A stretch of DNA of 64,000 bases from Delphinapterus leucas (taxonomy: Eukaryota > Chordata > Mammalia > Artiodactyla > Monodontidae): contig NW_022097996.1 in NCBI RefSeq assembly GCF_002288925.2, forward strand, positions 8,502,451 through 8,566,450, written 5' to 3'. Below the pieces are notes generated by a model. It did not search any database. It saw nothing but the letters and a program-made list of their open reading frames with translations, and was not told where the DNA came from. The translations under genes were made by a program, and so were the position numbers. Each line of letters opens with the position of its first letter. Within the stretch, counting starts at the first letter, position 1. Positions 42,291-55,800 of the stretch are shown piece after piece.

Positions 42291-44886
42291 TTTCCTACCA
42301 CACTTCTTGTCTGCTCTGTGCCCGGTGGTCCCGTGCCCAGCACACGTGTGCAGGCTGAAGGATGGAGAAGGGAGGGCAGCAGGACCGTCCTTCGAGGTCT
42401 GGCAGAGGCCCTGGGCGCACTCAGCTTCCCAAGGACGTGGAGGAGGACCAGGGTTCCCATGTTTGCTTTAAGAAAAGCCAAAGTCATCCAGTCCCAGGGG
42501 TGTTTCAGAACCCAGCAGATTTCCCCAGTATGGACAACAATATTCGGCCCACTTAGCATCTCCTGGGTTGATGCTGCCATGGTAGACAGCACTTTGCAGA
42601 CCTGCATCTCTTGGCTGGGGAAAGAAAAGATCATCTCTGCCACCTACTAGTTGTGAAAACTTTGACGCACATACGACCCACATGCTTCTATTAGCCTCGG
42701 TGCTCTTCCCTGCAGAATAATACATACCCTTCTTACATCATATAGTCACTAGAGCCCAAATAAGACATACGGTACAAGAAGCATAGAGCTCTGTATTCAC
42801 TCTGAAGCTGCTTATTTATGTATCACCAACATCACCGTTGCCATATCATCATCACCTGGGGGGACCAAAGTGGTACATTATCTTGGATGCCGTGATGGAT
42901 GCATAACTCTAATGGCTGATTACCGAAGGCCTTAGGTGACTAATAAAGATATCAGTCAGACACCTGGACTGTCCATAGTCACCACTTGCTCTCCAAACAC
43001 TGGCAACCAGAGGGCTGCTCTGTTCCCAGTTGGCTCCTAGTCCATGTTTACTGCATGGCTCACCAACCTGTCCTGCAGATGGAACCAAGAGGCTAGAAGT
43101 GGTAGGACTCAGGGTTTCCAGCTGGAGGGTCTTCCTCTTGCTACGGTGATGTTGCCAAAGAGAAATGATTCCGGCTTATATGTTCTGGTGCCCATGGGGT
43201 CAGCTATCCGTGGGTTCCAGGCAGCTTCCCCCGGGGTTGGGCAGTCACGGCAGGCTTCCTGGAGGAGGTGGGCCTTTCTACTTGTGATCGGGGAGGAGCG
43301 ATTGATTCCCTGTGCAGGATCAGGGCCGCGGCTGGTCCATCAATTCTTGTCATGGTGTGTGTTGTAAACCATCAACTGTGTCATTTATGATGTATTTCTA
43401 CCTCAAGAGAATAAATTCCCCTGTCCCCATTTCAGAACGACAAAGCCCCTCCTTGCTATGGCAGCATCTCTATGAATGTGGTCAATTAAGATGGTTAAAG
43501 GGCAGCCTTGCCATCTCAGCAGCTTCCTCAGCGTCTGGTGCCGGAGGGCTGCCCTGGGTGGGGTCCTCCCTGGGCAGGGGCAGGTGTGTGTTCTGTAGCC
43601 TGCATCCTGTTGGAACACTCCTGCCCCCACCGTCCACTCTTACACCATGCCGACATCACACGTCTGTGCCCCACCTGGTCATGTGGGCATCTGAGACCGC
43701 AGTCTCCTTTTCCCTTTGGTTAGAGGTATTCCTGTCTTACAGTCTGACTTCAGATCACAGAAGGCAGCACCAGATGGGCAGCGTGTTCCATCCAACCTTC
43801 TCATTTGGGAGCCAAGGGGCAGGCTTGGGAGGGAGAGACAGGCTCAAGGGCAAGAGAGTGCCCTGCAGGGAGAGTGCCCTCAAGGGAGGGAGGGCAAGAG
43901 AGTGCCCTCAAGGGAGACACAGGGCCAGTGAGTGGCTGCAGGTGCCTGCCTCTGGCTGTTCCCACGTGCCTGTGCCTTGTGTGGAGGTGTCTCCTCCACC
44001 CTTGCTGATGGGTGTCCTTCTCAGCCTCTAACCCCAATCCTCCCTGCTGTGGGACCTCCTGGCCCCTGGCCCGAGTCCCTCGCTGTGTCTGCTACCTGTA
44101 GCTCGTGACCACCTGTCTCCATGTGCCCTTGGGTTCCCTCTCATGAGCTTGTCTTTTCAAACATGGGGGGGTGGTATAATCTGGGAACCCCCTCCTCTCT
44201 CCCACCCCTCTCCTTTACTCTAAAACCAGTGCCACAGAGTTTGGGTCCTGGGGGTGAAAACTCGCCCATCACCCAGTCCCAGGAGCCCAGGCCCGGGTGG
44301 CCCCTCGTGGATGCGTGAGGTCAGGGCAGTGGAGCAGGGGGCCGGGGTCACCGGGAAGATTTGGCACCTTGGCCATCCCCAGCCTGAATGAATAGAAGTC
44401 CCGGCGGAAACACCTGGTAGTAACGGAAATCCAGGACAACTTTTATTATGCCTGTTCACAGGTCCATTCAGACTGCATTGGGGGCTTCCTGTTTCCTCTG
44501 CTGGCTCTTTACACTCATTCACAACAAGAAAAGCCATTGTGCTCCTGAGTTATGGGCCCAGCATCCCCATGGGGCGGGCATTAAATGCACTGCCCGGGAG
44601 GCTTATTTTTAAAATTGTACTCCCTGCTGAATTGCAGGTTCTTATTTTTTCCTCCTCCCACAAAGAAAACTTTAGAGGGTAGTTTTCTCCCAACTGCCAG
44701 GGTGAAAAATAACAGTGAAATCCATTTCTGAGTTTTCAGAGATGATCGTGCGGGATCCCACTCATTGGAAAGACTCCAGTGCTAGATTCTAACCCGGCTC
44801 TGCCCACGTCTTGGCTGGTTGGCCTTAGGTGGGGGGCTTTACCCAAAGTTTCAACTCCCAACTGTCAAAGGAGGGAGTGGACCGCA
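42291..44886. other. Non-coding DNA with a short 44-bp-period repeat
   Basis: About 2.6 kb, mostly unique. At 43848-43915 the block GGGCAAGAGAGTGCCCT recurs with a 44-bp period, with a third partial GAGTGCCCTCAAGGGA between. The long frame at 43312-44031 has no recognisable domain. Confidence 0.45.
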
Positions 44887-44888
44887 TA

Positions 44889-45334
44889 CAGGCTTTACAA
44901 ACTGAAGGTTTGTGGCAACCTTGCGTCGAGCAAGTCTATCAGCACCATTTTTTCCAAGAGCATTTGCTCACTTGGTGTCTCTGACACATTTTAGTAATTC
45001 TCACAATACTTCAAACTTTTTCATTCTTCTTATATCTATGATGGTGATCAGTGACGAATGATCTTTCATGTCAAGACTGCAAAAAGATTATGACTCTCTG
45101 AAGACTCAGTTGATGGTTAGCACTTGTTTTTTTTAGCAATAAAGTATTTTAAAATTAAGGTATGACATTGTTTTCCTAGCTAATGCTATTGCAAACCCAA
45201 TAGAGCACAATGCAGTATAAACATCATTTTATATGCACTGGGAAACTAAAAAATTTTGTGACTGGCTTTATCGCGATATTCGCTTTATTGCCACGGTCTG
45301 GAACCGAACCCGCAGTGTCTCCGAGGTCTGCCTG
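44889..45334. mobile_element. Tigger1-type DNA transposon, internally deleted
   Basis: The right end is a clear Tigger1 inverted repeat: CGCTTTATTGCCACGGTCTGG, AACCGAACCCGCAGTGTCTCCGAGGTCTGCCTG. The left end keeps only CAGGC before jumping to TTACAAACTGAAGGTTTGTGGCAACC. TA dinucleotides flank both ends (44887-44888 and 45335-45336), as expected for Tc1/mariner superfamily insertions. No transposase remains. Confidence 0.88.
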
Positions 45335-45336
45335 TA

Positions 45337-45867
45337 TTTAGGGTCTCCTTTAGTTCCCAAGGGCTGAGTCCAATCTTCCTCTTGGATGCGGCCGTGGAGG
45401 GGAGTCTCTGTTTAGAGGGGGCAGGATCAGCCCTGCTCATCCCCGGGCGAGAGGCAACCAGAGCTCCAAAGGTACCGCAAAGGCCCTTGGACGGCGCCCC
45501 TGCCAAAGATCGGAGACAGTCAGAGGATGAGGGTGGCTGTGAGCCCAGGCTCCGTTGCTGAGTCAGGTCCTCAATAAAGAGGCGTCAGCTTGGCCAGCCT
45601 CCAACGGAGTGAGGGTCCCACTCTGCCAGGGGGTCAGCGCCAGGGCTGATGCCTGGAGCTGCTAAGACGTCTGCCCTTGTCTCTAAATTCTAGTCCCTGA
45701 AAGAGGAATCCAACAGCCTGGAATCTTCCGCCTGGCCCCGACTCTGTGTATTGCTAATAGCAATCCTCACGATTGTTCCTCAGAAGGTGGTCAGCCGGGC
45801 AGTTGGTAGAGCTCAGAAGCAAACACTTGTACTCAACAGAGCCACCCTGACAGGACAGATATGTGTT
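45337..45867. other. Non-coding DNA, nothing recognised
   Basis: Unique stretch between the Tigger element and the short L1 insertion. Confidence 0.35.
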
Positions 45868-45883
45868 TGCTTGCTTGCTTTTA

Positions 45884-46019
45884 TTTTTTCCAAGCTATTT
45901 TATTTATTTTGTTGTTTTTTTTTTTACATCTTTATTGGAGTATAATTGCTTTACAATGGTGTGTTAGTTTCTGCTTTATAACAAAGTGAATCAGCTATAC
46001 GTATACATATGTTCCCATA
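45884..46019 (-). mobile_element. Short 5'-truncated L1 insertion, antisense
   Basis: T-rich tail, then ACATCTTTATTGGAGTATAATTGC, TTTACAATGGTGTGTTAG and ATACGTATACATATGTTCCC, the reversed 3' end of a cetartiodactyl L1. A perfect 16-bp target-site duplication, TGCTTGCTTGCTTTTA, lies at 45868-45883 and 46020-46035, so this is a fairly young insertion of about 136 bp. Confidence 0.93.
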
Positions 46020-46035
46020 TGCTTGCTTGCTTTTA

Positions 46036-47999
46036 ATATTACCTGTTAAAGGAAAGAATATTAAGACTTCAGGACTATCGTAATAGGCGTCAAGGCTGTT
46101 GCAATAGGGGAGAGAGATGGGGCTTAACCCTGAAGACAGCGAGGACAAGTGGGGATTTCTAGCCGAGGAGCAGTTTGGAGGGATGGGTCAGTGGATGGAA
46201 ATTACTAAGAGGAGACATCAAGGGTAGCAGGATTCTTGCTAAAATGATCTAAGAGGGTGATTCTCACTGAAGACGGGCCTGGGTGATGGCATATCACCTG
46301 GGGGGTCATGGGGGCTGAGGAATTTGATAGGATGCTGAGGGTGATCGGGTGCCGAGGGTGGAGGATTCTCTCTAAACTGACTTAGCCGGGCTGTTGCTAA
46401 AACTGGACTCTGAAAGAACAGACAGAAGCCCAAGGTTGAGGCCAAGTCGCAAAGAGGGCTCAGAGGAACCCGTGTAAAGTCTGGTCAGGAGAGTCTTTGT
46501 CACACGCCTGCCTCAAGCATGGGAAATAGGTCTGCCGAGGGACATCACGACTTTCTTTTCTGGGTCTTGGTGGCCTGCCTCCCGGCGTGCTGTCCAGTTG
46601 TCTCCCATCTCCTGTTAGGAGGGGCCCTGCCTCGGCTGGGAGGGGGTTTAGATCCCGACTCAGCTGTCTTCTGAGTCCAGGATTGGAGACGTGTTTCGGG
46701 AATGACAGGGAGGCTCTGGGCTCGACAAGGGGCAGATTGTGGGCACTTGGCCTTTCTTGTTCTTCATGTTTTTCTCAGATGCTTGTAGCTGGGGGAGAGG
46801 AGTGGGCATGAGCCGTCAACTCTGGGAGGACCAGGTGGGTGCGGGGCTTGCTCTCCACCGTGGGCCAGGGCTCAGGAAGTAGGGAATGGACGTATAAGTG
46901 TCGCGGGAATGAATGCCTCTGTGGCGGATGTCAGGGGACAGAGAGGGTGAGGAGCAGGGTCGGGGGATCATTCGTGGCCTCTGAGTTGCTGTTTGTAGAA
47001 CCTCAGGGAGGTGAAGCTCTGTGAGGTTGGGGGACCTTGGCCACCAAGGGCTCTGAGAAGGGTCCAGGTGACCCTGCCTCTGCCTTTTTAGTTCTGATCC
47101 AGGATTTTGCTAGTTTGGGGGCAACTGGAAGTGGAAAGTGGGAAAAAGGTGTTGGTTACTCAACTTCGTCTTATTCCCAGACTGTGTAGTGTTGGCCAAG
47201 AGGCAGCCTTGAGGTGGGACAGCTGAGCAAAGAGATTCCTAGAGACAGACAGAGGGTGGGTGGAGACACATGCTCCTTAGTCTAAGCCCCAGCTGTGCTC
47301 TCTGTGACCCCAGGCAGTAGGGGAGGGAGGGGAAGGGCTGCCACACCGACTCTAACTGTGCTTCATGTTTGATGTCCTTTACCTCCTCCATCACCGCAAA
47401 GGTTTCCCAGCAGGTGCTGAGAGCCCCATGCTACATCTCAGGAAATTGGGGGTCAGAGACTTTGCCTTAAGTTCCAAGTTGTTAACTGGCTGGACCAGGA
47501 TCCCAGCCCTGGTCCCTCTGGCTCCCTTGCCCGTGGCCAGTGCTTGCAACCAGGCTGCAGGATGGGGACGGTTTGCACTTCACATTTGGTGCCACTGTGA
47601 GAAACACATGAAGGAACTCGCGGGAGTGTGTCTTTTGGCTCCAGATCAGTGTACCGTGTATAAGGGCTTCTCAGGAACCCTTGTGCTGATCCTGGGCAGA
47701 AGACACCCCCTCTCTCAAATTCTTTTGGCCCCTGTCACTCTAAAGCAGGGACCTCTAGGAGAAGAGCAAACAGACAGACCCAAAAGGAGCCAAAAGGAAG
47801 AAGGGGTGGGCACTGGGGAGAAGTGGGTGTCCCCACCTGCTCCCGGGTAGAACTGGGTGCCTGTTGTGCTGGGGCCACTTGGTGGTAAAGAACCTTGTGC
47901 CCTGAATTGCAGCTTCCACACTCCCGCTGGGCCCAAGTCCTTTCCTCACCTCATCCGGGGCACTCGGCCACCTGCAGTGCATGAGGACACGTACAAGCA
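46036..47999. other. Non-coding DNA with a possible MIR at about 47380-47520
   Basis: A weak reversed MIR-like core (CTCAGGAAATTGGGGGTCAGAG, CTTAAGTTCCAAGTTGTTAACTGG) is seen near 47435-47490. No gene is supported in about 2 kb. Confidence 0.4.
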
Positions 48000-48100
48000 C
48001 ACACACGCGTGCATGCAAGCACACACACGTGCGTTCATACACATACACACAGACATGCATGCAAGCATGCACATACACACAGGCATAAACATGCATCACA
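48000..48100. repeat. CA-rich imperfect microsatellite with GCATGCAAGC motifs
   Basis: Alternating ACACAC and CATGCAAGCA units over about 100 bp. Open frames on both strands here come from the repeat. Confidence 0.85.
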
Positions 48101-49652
48101 TGTACAAGGGAGTTTGGGGGTAGAGGCTGGTTCCCCGTCAGGGAACTTGGCCTTCCTAGGAAGGCTGTTGCTTCCCCTACCCTTTGTGTGGCCTTGGTGG
48201 GTCAGGATTAGCAGACTCTCTGGGCATCAGTAATCACTAAATGTCCCAACCCTGCACATCCCTCCCACTCCCAGCTAGGCCACTTCTCTCAAAGCACTGT
48301 GCGTCACCCCAGAGAGGACCTGACCTCCATTCAGCCCACTTCTGTTACTGTCACAAATATCATTACCCTTACACGCAGGCCTGACTGAGACCCTAACCAA
48401 AAGGCCACGCATAACCATGGTGGGCTTCAGGCCCCCCACCCCACGAGGTCAACAAGTTTTACACCTGTCCTGGCCCCCGAACACATGAGTGGAAGTGAGA
48501 TCTTCAACGAAAGAGTAGAGACCTAAAAGTCAGAAGCTCTGGGATATGATAACTCTGTGGGGGGCAAATAATACACTGCCGCAGAGGCAGGAACCCCTCA
48601 GAGCCCTTAGGATCCATCAGGGCAGGGTCCCTGGGGGCAAGTGAGCTGTTACAAAGTTAGATGGGGGCCTCACGGAGGCACAGGGTATGGGGGCGGCAGG
48701 TGGGAGGTGGCAAATTAGGAGGGAGGTGTTTCCAGAGTGGGGAACAAGCTGGTTGGGAGCCTGGGCAGCCCCTGATTTCCCGAGCTGGAGCCAGGGATCA
48801 AGGAGAGAAGGGGTAAGGTGCTAGGGACCAGATCAGGGAAGAAATGGGTCGAACTATGCAGGGTGCTGCGAAGGAAGACCAAGCAGAGAGGGTGAAGCCA
48901 AACGTCCTCCAAGTTTTGATCTCGGTGTAGAAGGAGCTTGAAGCTACCGTGGGGCCACCTTTCAGCTGAAGGCGTCACCCTGGCAGAAGCAGCCAGCCTC
49001 AGCTCAAACTCCCGGAGTCCAGAGCCCTGGGTTCTGGTTCTGGCTCTGCCCTGGGATCTCTGTGCAGCCCTGAGCCTCGGCTTCCGGTCCCATGACACCT
49101 GGTCTCCGTGGTACCTGGGCACCTTCTGGCATCCCCATGCCCAGCCTCTGCTTCTAGAGAGAGGTGCATGGCTTTCCCAGGGCTGCACACCCCACCTCCA
49201 ACATGGGGAGCCTCCTTGATTGACATGAACTAGGCCTCCAGTAGCTTCCATCCTGGTCCAAGTTCTGCCCTTTATGTTACTCTGCGTAAACCTCCCCCTC
49301 TGCCCCATGATGCTCCGATAAGCCAGGGAACACGCAGCATGGCTCCCTGGTCCTCTCCAGGCCGGATCTCCCACCTCCACTTAACTGCCCCGCTCCAGGC
49401 ACCACGTCCTGGCCTTCGTCAGCTTGCAGCCCCTCCTGCACGCCCCCTGCTTTGTCACTGTTCCTTTGAAAATGTGCCCTGTGGCTGGTGAGATGTCAGC
49501 CCTTTTCAGGACGGCCCCAGTTCCCCATCGCTCCGTCCTCTTGTTCTGCAGCCCTTCCCCATGTCCCAGCAGCTAAATCTGTGGCCCCAAACTGCTTTTC
49601 TCCCAAGCCCTTCCTGGGAACCCTGGGTTTCTGTCCCCAGCAAATACCATCC
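48101..49652. other. Non-coding DNA, nothing recognised with confidence
   Basis: L2-like sentences occur at about 49395-49560, but they are too diverged for a firm call. The minus-strand 221-codon frame (48715-49380) has no recognisable domain. Confidence 0.4.
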
Positions 49653-49671
49653 TGTGTGTGTGTGTGTGTGT
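49653..49671 (+). repeat. (TG)n microsatellite
   Basis: Nine to ten perfect TG units. Confidence 0.9.
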
Positions 49672-51294
49672 TTGGGGCGGGGTGGGGAGGGTCATTGTTG
49701 GAGAGCCTCGTTCTCCGGCTGTTCTAAGGGTTAATAGAATCGGGAGGCTACAAGGCCAGGGTAGGAAGCTGGCTCCAGGAAAGGGGAAGGATATCTTGCC
49801 TTTCTATCCGGGTTACAATGCTGAAAGTGAGCCAGTTGGGGGAGGGGCTGGAGGCCGCAAAAAAACAACCACCCCCAAATAAAATTATGAATGGGCTGAT
49901 TCCACAAAAATGCGTGAGGCTGGTGGGAGGGGAGGGGCCCGAGGGCCTGTTGACAAGCAGCAAGGTCAGGGCCACGGCGCCCCGTAAACAAGGGCTCACA
50001 ATGCCCTCCTTTCCTCCGAGAGAGTCGGCTCCTCTCCTGGCCTGGTCCCCTGGGGCCCTGGCCTGCCCTGTCCCTCATCCTTGCAGGAGTCTGTCACTGA
50101 AAAGCCACCGCTGCTTCCTCAGGGGAAAGCCCGGCCCCGTGTGAGCCCTTATTTCCTCCTTCTGTGGGAACCACTTCTGGGACTAGGACAGCTGCTTCGA
50201 GGCGTCTTTCTCAGGGGCCGAGGTGGGAAGGAGGGGGGTGCTGGCTGCAGGGCAGGGGGGCTGCAACCTGTCCGGGCTGGGATTGTCATCACAGGCCTGG
50301 GGAGAGAACAATGGGGGGAGCCTGGCCCCCGCCACCCTCAGGGGTAGGTGCTGGTGCAGCTTCCTCTTCCCACAAGCCTGCTCTTTTGTGTGTGTGTGTA
50401 TTGGGGGGTCAGGGGAATTCTTTTGTTTGCTTTTGTTTCTCTTTTTTTTTTTTTTTCGGTTTGCCCTTTGGATAGCCCCTGGCTGGGGGTGTGTGCGTGG
50501 AGGGGCAGTGATGCCTCGAGAAGGATTGGGGGGATCTCTGGAGGAGAGGGAGAGAGCGTGGGACCAGGGTGGCCATGGGGTTTGTGGGGAGAGTTTGTGT
50601 GGGGAAGTTTGGGGGCTTTGGGAGGAGAGGAGACTGAGATGCTGCCATCTTGGTTTTCTTGGGCAGACGCAGCCTCTGAGCTGTGGGTGCTATACTCTGG
50701 ACAGAGCGCCTGAGCCCCAGGCAAGGACCACGCACGCAACAGTTGCCTCACAGCTCTTGGAAGGTGGGAGGAGGGCAGTCCTACCCTAACTCTGACCCTG
50801 ACCCCAGCCCTAAGCAGGACCAAGAGCTCTATCTTGGGGCGGGAGAGGCTCTAGAAGCACCTTGGAGTCCATGACCCAGGTGCTTTCTACCTGCCTTCCG
50901 GAAGTGGGTCGGAGGAAGCCCTGCTGACCTCCCGCTGCAATCACTGCCCTGTCTGCCCACCCTCCGGCCGGGACAGACGTGATGGATGTACCCAGAGCAC
51001 GCAAGGGAGCCCACAGAGGTCACACCCCCTCGGGGAAGAAACCGCCTCGACTTTGGTTCTCTGCGGGAGCTCCAGGGTGGGACTCAGGGCACCACTCCCT
51101 AGAAAAACCTCAAACCCCCAAGAGAGGAGTGGCAGGGGTCAAAGAGACAGTCGTCCCGGCCGCCAGCTCAGCCAAACTCCCCAGCCAGCTGCACTTCGAC
51201 CCGTTCCCCAGCACTAACTGAAGCCCGTGTGACGCCAGTGTGGACGCGTCTTCCTGAGCTCATATCTGAGGGGACCCCACGTAAGTCATTAGGA
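49672..51294. other. Non-coding DNA, nothing recognised
   Basis: Contains a short TG run and a poly-T run near 50388-50457. Open frames on both strands between 50164 and 50823 lack family features. Confidence 0.4.
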
Positions 51295-52012
51295 AGGCGG
51301 AGGAAACAGCTCGCTTTGGTCCTTAGCGACCCAGCAATCGCACACTTGGACATTAATCCCAGAGAAATGAAAACACGTTCGTTCACATGAAAACCTGTAC
51401 GTGACTATTCATAGAAACTTTACGTATAATAGCCCCAAACTGGAAACAACTCAGATGTCCCTTAACGGGTGGATGATTAAGCAAACCATGGCACGTCCAC
51501 ACTGTGGGACACTAGTCAGTGCCTAAAACAATGAATTATCATCCACACAGGCAACGACTTGGTAGGATCTCCAGGGAATGATGCTGAATAGAGAAGCCAA
51601 TCCCCAAGGGTTACCGATGGTCTGATTCCATTTATACACCATCCTTGAGCTATCCCAATTATAGAGGTGGAGGATAGATTGGGGGTGCCATGCGTGGGAA
51701 TGGGGGTGGTGAGTCTGTCAAGGGGCAGCATGGAGGGGCCGCGTGGTCACGGGACGGTTCTGTATCTTGATCGTGGTGGTGATCACGCAAATCTACACGA
51801 GATAAAATTGCACAGAACTACACACACGCACACACAAGCGCGTGTCAAACTGGTGAAACCTGAAGTTTGGAGGGTTGTACCAATGTCTGGGCTTTGATGC
51901 TGTCCTGAAGTTGTACGTGGTCTTCTCATTGGGGGAACTGGGCCACAGCACCGGGTGCGGGACACTGTTCTGCTACTTTCTGTAAATCGAAAACTGTTTC
52001 AAAATAATACAA
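51295..52012 (+). mobile_element. Old L1 3' fragment, sense (ORF2 end and 3' UTR)
   Basis: Motifs in order: ACCCAGCAATCGCACACTTGG, AGAGAAATGAAAAC, AATAGCCCCAAACTGG, AACAACTCAGATGTCCC, AACGGGTGGATGATTAAGC, GATTCCATTTATAC, GTATCTTGATCGTGGTGG and CTGTTTCAAAATAATAC. These are standard mammalian L1 3' sentences. Frames are broken, so it is not coding. Confidence 0.88.
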
Positions 52013-52849
52013 ACTGCAGTTGAACATGAAACATCTGGCTTCACCTCTACCGTAGAGTCAGACTCCCGTCCAGCACTACGTGAGACAAGGTCAAGATCTG
52101 GCTCATAGGACGAGCCTCCGCTGGTCAGACGGCATATCTCCTACGGTGACAGCAAAAAGAAGAGAGAGCCACGGTACCAGCTCCCTGTGAGCTGCACGCC
52201 CCACACCAGAGAGGACAAAAGGGCCGCATGACTGTGACAGGGGACAGCAGCTGCCCCCAGGCTTCCGCCCCTTGTGTTCTGGACGCTCCCGAGCCGTCCT
52301 GCCAGGAACGAGATGTGCTTCGCCTCTTGCCTTTGCCTGTGTGGGACATGAGGATCCAGGCAAGGGTGTCTGGGGGCCCTGGGGTGGCCCTTTCTCTGCT
52401 CCTCTCTTGCCCGGGCCTGGGCCTCAGTGGTTTTAACAGCGTCCCTGTAGTTCTGCCAGGAAGCTGGGCTTGGAACCAGATGAAGCTCTGCCGTGGAGGA
52501 GCCAGAGGTTTGCATCCTGATTCCGCCAGCAGCTCGCCCCCAGGCAATTCAGCGGCCCTGTGTCCTGCATGTAGGATACGAGACTTGCTGTCCACGACAC
52601 TCCAGCACCTGCTGTCCTGAGCACAGCCTCCCTATTGTGGGGAAGACCTAGGACATGTAAACGGCACATTCAGTGGCCAAGGGTCCCAGGGAGGCCTTCT
52701 CCTGGATGTGAGCAGGCAAATGAAAAAGCACAAAGAGACCAAGGGCTTTGGAGGAAACAGGGCACCTACTAAAATATGCCACCGTGGTGTGCGGGTCCAA
52801 CACAGAGATGCCTGGAACAGTTCCTCCTTTGGACCTGGAGAGACTGTTG
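52013..52849. other. Non-coding DNA, nothing recognised
   Basis: Unique sequence with overlapping short frames on both strands; no domain seen. Confidence 0.4.
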
Positions 52850-52870
52850 CACACACACACACACACACAC
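52850..52870. repeat. (CA)n microsatellite
   Basis: About ten perfect CA units. Confidence 0.9.
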
Positions 52871-55800
52871 GGATCTGAAGGAAGAACATCATGGTCTCCA
52901 CATATACACAGAAATAAATCAGAAGGATGTCCCAGATTCCAGCTCATCATTCATTCAGGGAATTCATTTGTTCTTCCATCATTCATTCATTCGCTCAATC
53001 CACACCCATTTTAAGTGGGTCTCATAATTATTGGGCACTGCTTAAATCAACCTTCAACTTCTCATTCGGAACTGCACGCTCAGCCTTGAACACTGGGCCC
53101 TCCAGAAAGCCCCAGATGCTTACATGGTATTAGTTATCAGGGCCAGAAATATGAAGAAATAACCAAGGGCAACATCAAGGCCAGGGGCTTGTGAAGGAGA
53201 GCTGGGGACTGGGCTGGGAGAGCTGGAAAGAAACAGCAGCACCTGTGCCCGCCAGCCACCATCTCTGTGCACGGGTGTCGGAGGGCGGCCTCCGCCAATT
53301 GTGGGATATTCACGAGTGTTACATGGAGAAAGGCCTTCCAGGGTCACGAAAGTCTAGGGAAGGCTGAGTCCTCCCAGGCCAGCGATAGCCTTTTCTGCAG
53401 GACTCTCCAGACCTTTCCTGTGCTAACACGCATTGTATATCGCCAAGGTGGAGATGCAGCCAGGGGAGTTTCCCAAACCTGCCTGAACACAGAGCTTTCT
53501 GCGGGACCTTTTGGGAAACGTCTGATGCTGACAACAGGATCTGTTGAGAAAGGAAGGGCTGACTCTGGACCCCGGGAGAGGAAAGTTCATGCCAAGAATA
53601 GACAGGATCAGGCAGCCACGTAAGGGGCAAGGGACAGGGAAAGGAGGAAAGAGGGTCAGATGGGAGATTTCTGTAGGATTTGGGACAAGTGACCTAAAAG
53701 AGACAGCGGAACACTGTCTGCTTCAGAGGAAGAGACTAATTCTTTCCCCTGGGGTCTGGGGCACTTGGGGACACATGTCAGACCGAAAGCCCAGCTTCGA
53801 GTGAAGGTCAAGACAGGAGAACCAGGAAAGGAGCGTAAATATCGCATCTGCTGGAGACAAAGATCCTGGTGCAGCAGGGACGGCTCAGGGGTAGCCACAG
53901 AGGCTTCCCCAGCTGAGGGAGCTTCTAGACTTATAGCCCAGGCAGCCTGAGGCCTGGGCCACCCTCTGAACCAGCATCCTCCCTCCCTGGTAACCGGCAG
54001 TCTCCCAGGCAGTCGCAGCAAACCGAGGACACCTGCCACCTAGCGGCAGAGGAAAATGCTGCATGACGATGGTTTTGTGTACTGAGAGCATCTTCAGAGA
54101 CTTCACGCGGTTTACTTGAATCTTATTTAATGCACGGCACCCGCCGCACGGTTGTGAGTTTCTGATCTATTCCAGCCCATAACATCAACACATTTGGGCA
54201 CAGCAAGGCTCACTCCCAGAGCCCCACGGTCCCCGTTCCGGGACTGATCATCCTTCTGTGTTTAGGCCGTTGGAATCCCAGGAATCCCAAAACCCGCCGG
54301 AGGCGGCAGGGCCAGGAGTCCCCAGACCTGAGCCCTCTCACCCGTTCTGGGGTCCACTCATGGAGGACCTTGTGTCTTTGTTGTCCCCCAAAGCCCTCCT
54401 GGGGATGAATACATGCTCCTAAGACCGATGTCTGGGCTCTCTTTTCTCCTTGAAAATTGCCCAGCTATAGAGGAAGGATCAATATCTATTTCCACTGTGG
54501 TATGCTAGGGGACTTGGCAGGTTTTTAGTTCTCCGGGTGTTAGTTTCGGTTCTTTGCGAGCGTTTTGGGAGCTGTTGCTTGCGATTAATCACTAGGAGAC
54601 AAGGCTCTTCTCCTTGGTTTGGCCACCAGGGAAAGGCCGCAGCGTGAAATTCCAACCAGTGAGGGGGACCCGCCTCTTCCCCTGCCTGGCTGGACCCCAG
54701 AGAAGCGCCTCTTATTCCAAGTCCCCCTCCCTGTGCCTTAGCCTACGCTACTTCATGCATTCATGCACTTGCGCGTTCCTTCACCCGCGTGTCTGCTGCT
54801 GCCCACCAGGAGCTGCTGGAGAAAGGATGATGGCTCTGAAGGGGACGGTCTGGGAGCCAGCACAAGCAAGTTCACAGGCAGTAACCGAGGCACTGGGAGC
54901 CACCTTCGAGGTGCGTATAGTTATGGGGGCTTGGAGGACATGCACCTGACTAGTTCTGGGGGATGACTCCAGAGGAAGGGAGTGACATCTCAGATGACAC
55001 TAAAAAAAATGAATAGCAGCAAAAAGCTGGGGAAGGAGGGAAGAGAGTGGCCAGTCAGGCAGAGCCAGCAGGGTTGGTCTGCAGAGCTGAGAACGAGTAG
55101 GGCCGCCCGGGGACCTGAACCCGGGGGTCGGAGGGGCCAGAGGCTGGCCCTGAGCAGCTGTCCTTACATTCTTCGTGAAACTGCAGGTACGTGTTGAGGT
55201 TAGTCTGAGCCAAGTTTGGAGACCCCACCCAAATAGTCCGAAGTCTGTAGGACGGTCTTGAACTTGAGCGTATCTCGTAAGAATCTTCTGGTCTGGGGGT
55301 AAGACGGGACTTGGTAGGACCCTCGGGACTTCTCCAGAAAGACTGAATGGATGGGAGGTTTGGGAGGGCAGGGATTGATGGCTTCTCTCGGGTCCAGTCT
55401 AGACGGAGAGACCAAACACGTGACCTTCTGGGCAGTCCCTGCAGAGGCACACGTGTGCAAGGGTCGGAGGTGTGGCTTCAGAACATTGGGTTTGTGAGAA
55501 CGTGACCATCCAACAGCAGCTTCCTCCCCCCAGATTCAATGAATTTTTTTCTCTCTGTTGGTCTTGGTTTCCTCGTCTATGAAGTATGAAGATTGGACTA
55601 AATAATCTTAAGGATACCTCCAGCCTGGAACCTTCCGTGATTATGAATCTACCTCTTATCAACATGCTCTTCCCTCTGAAAATCTTTCTCTCTGCCCTCC
55701 CCGAGGGCAGCAGAAGGCCTGGCCCAGGGAGCCGGTGTCACACTGGGCCTGCCTCCTGTGCAGTGTTTCAGACACCCACCCCCTTGCCAAGACTTTCTGT

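Noticed and set aside
48715..49380. 221-codon minus frame
   Set aside because: No domain, signal peptide or homologue recognised, and no splice structure suggests an exon. Considered as a possible PRSS55 exon and dismissed, since no catalytic serine-protease motif is present.
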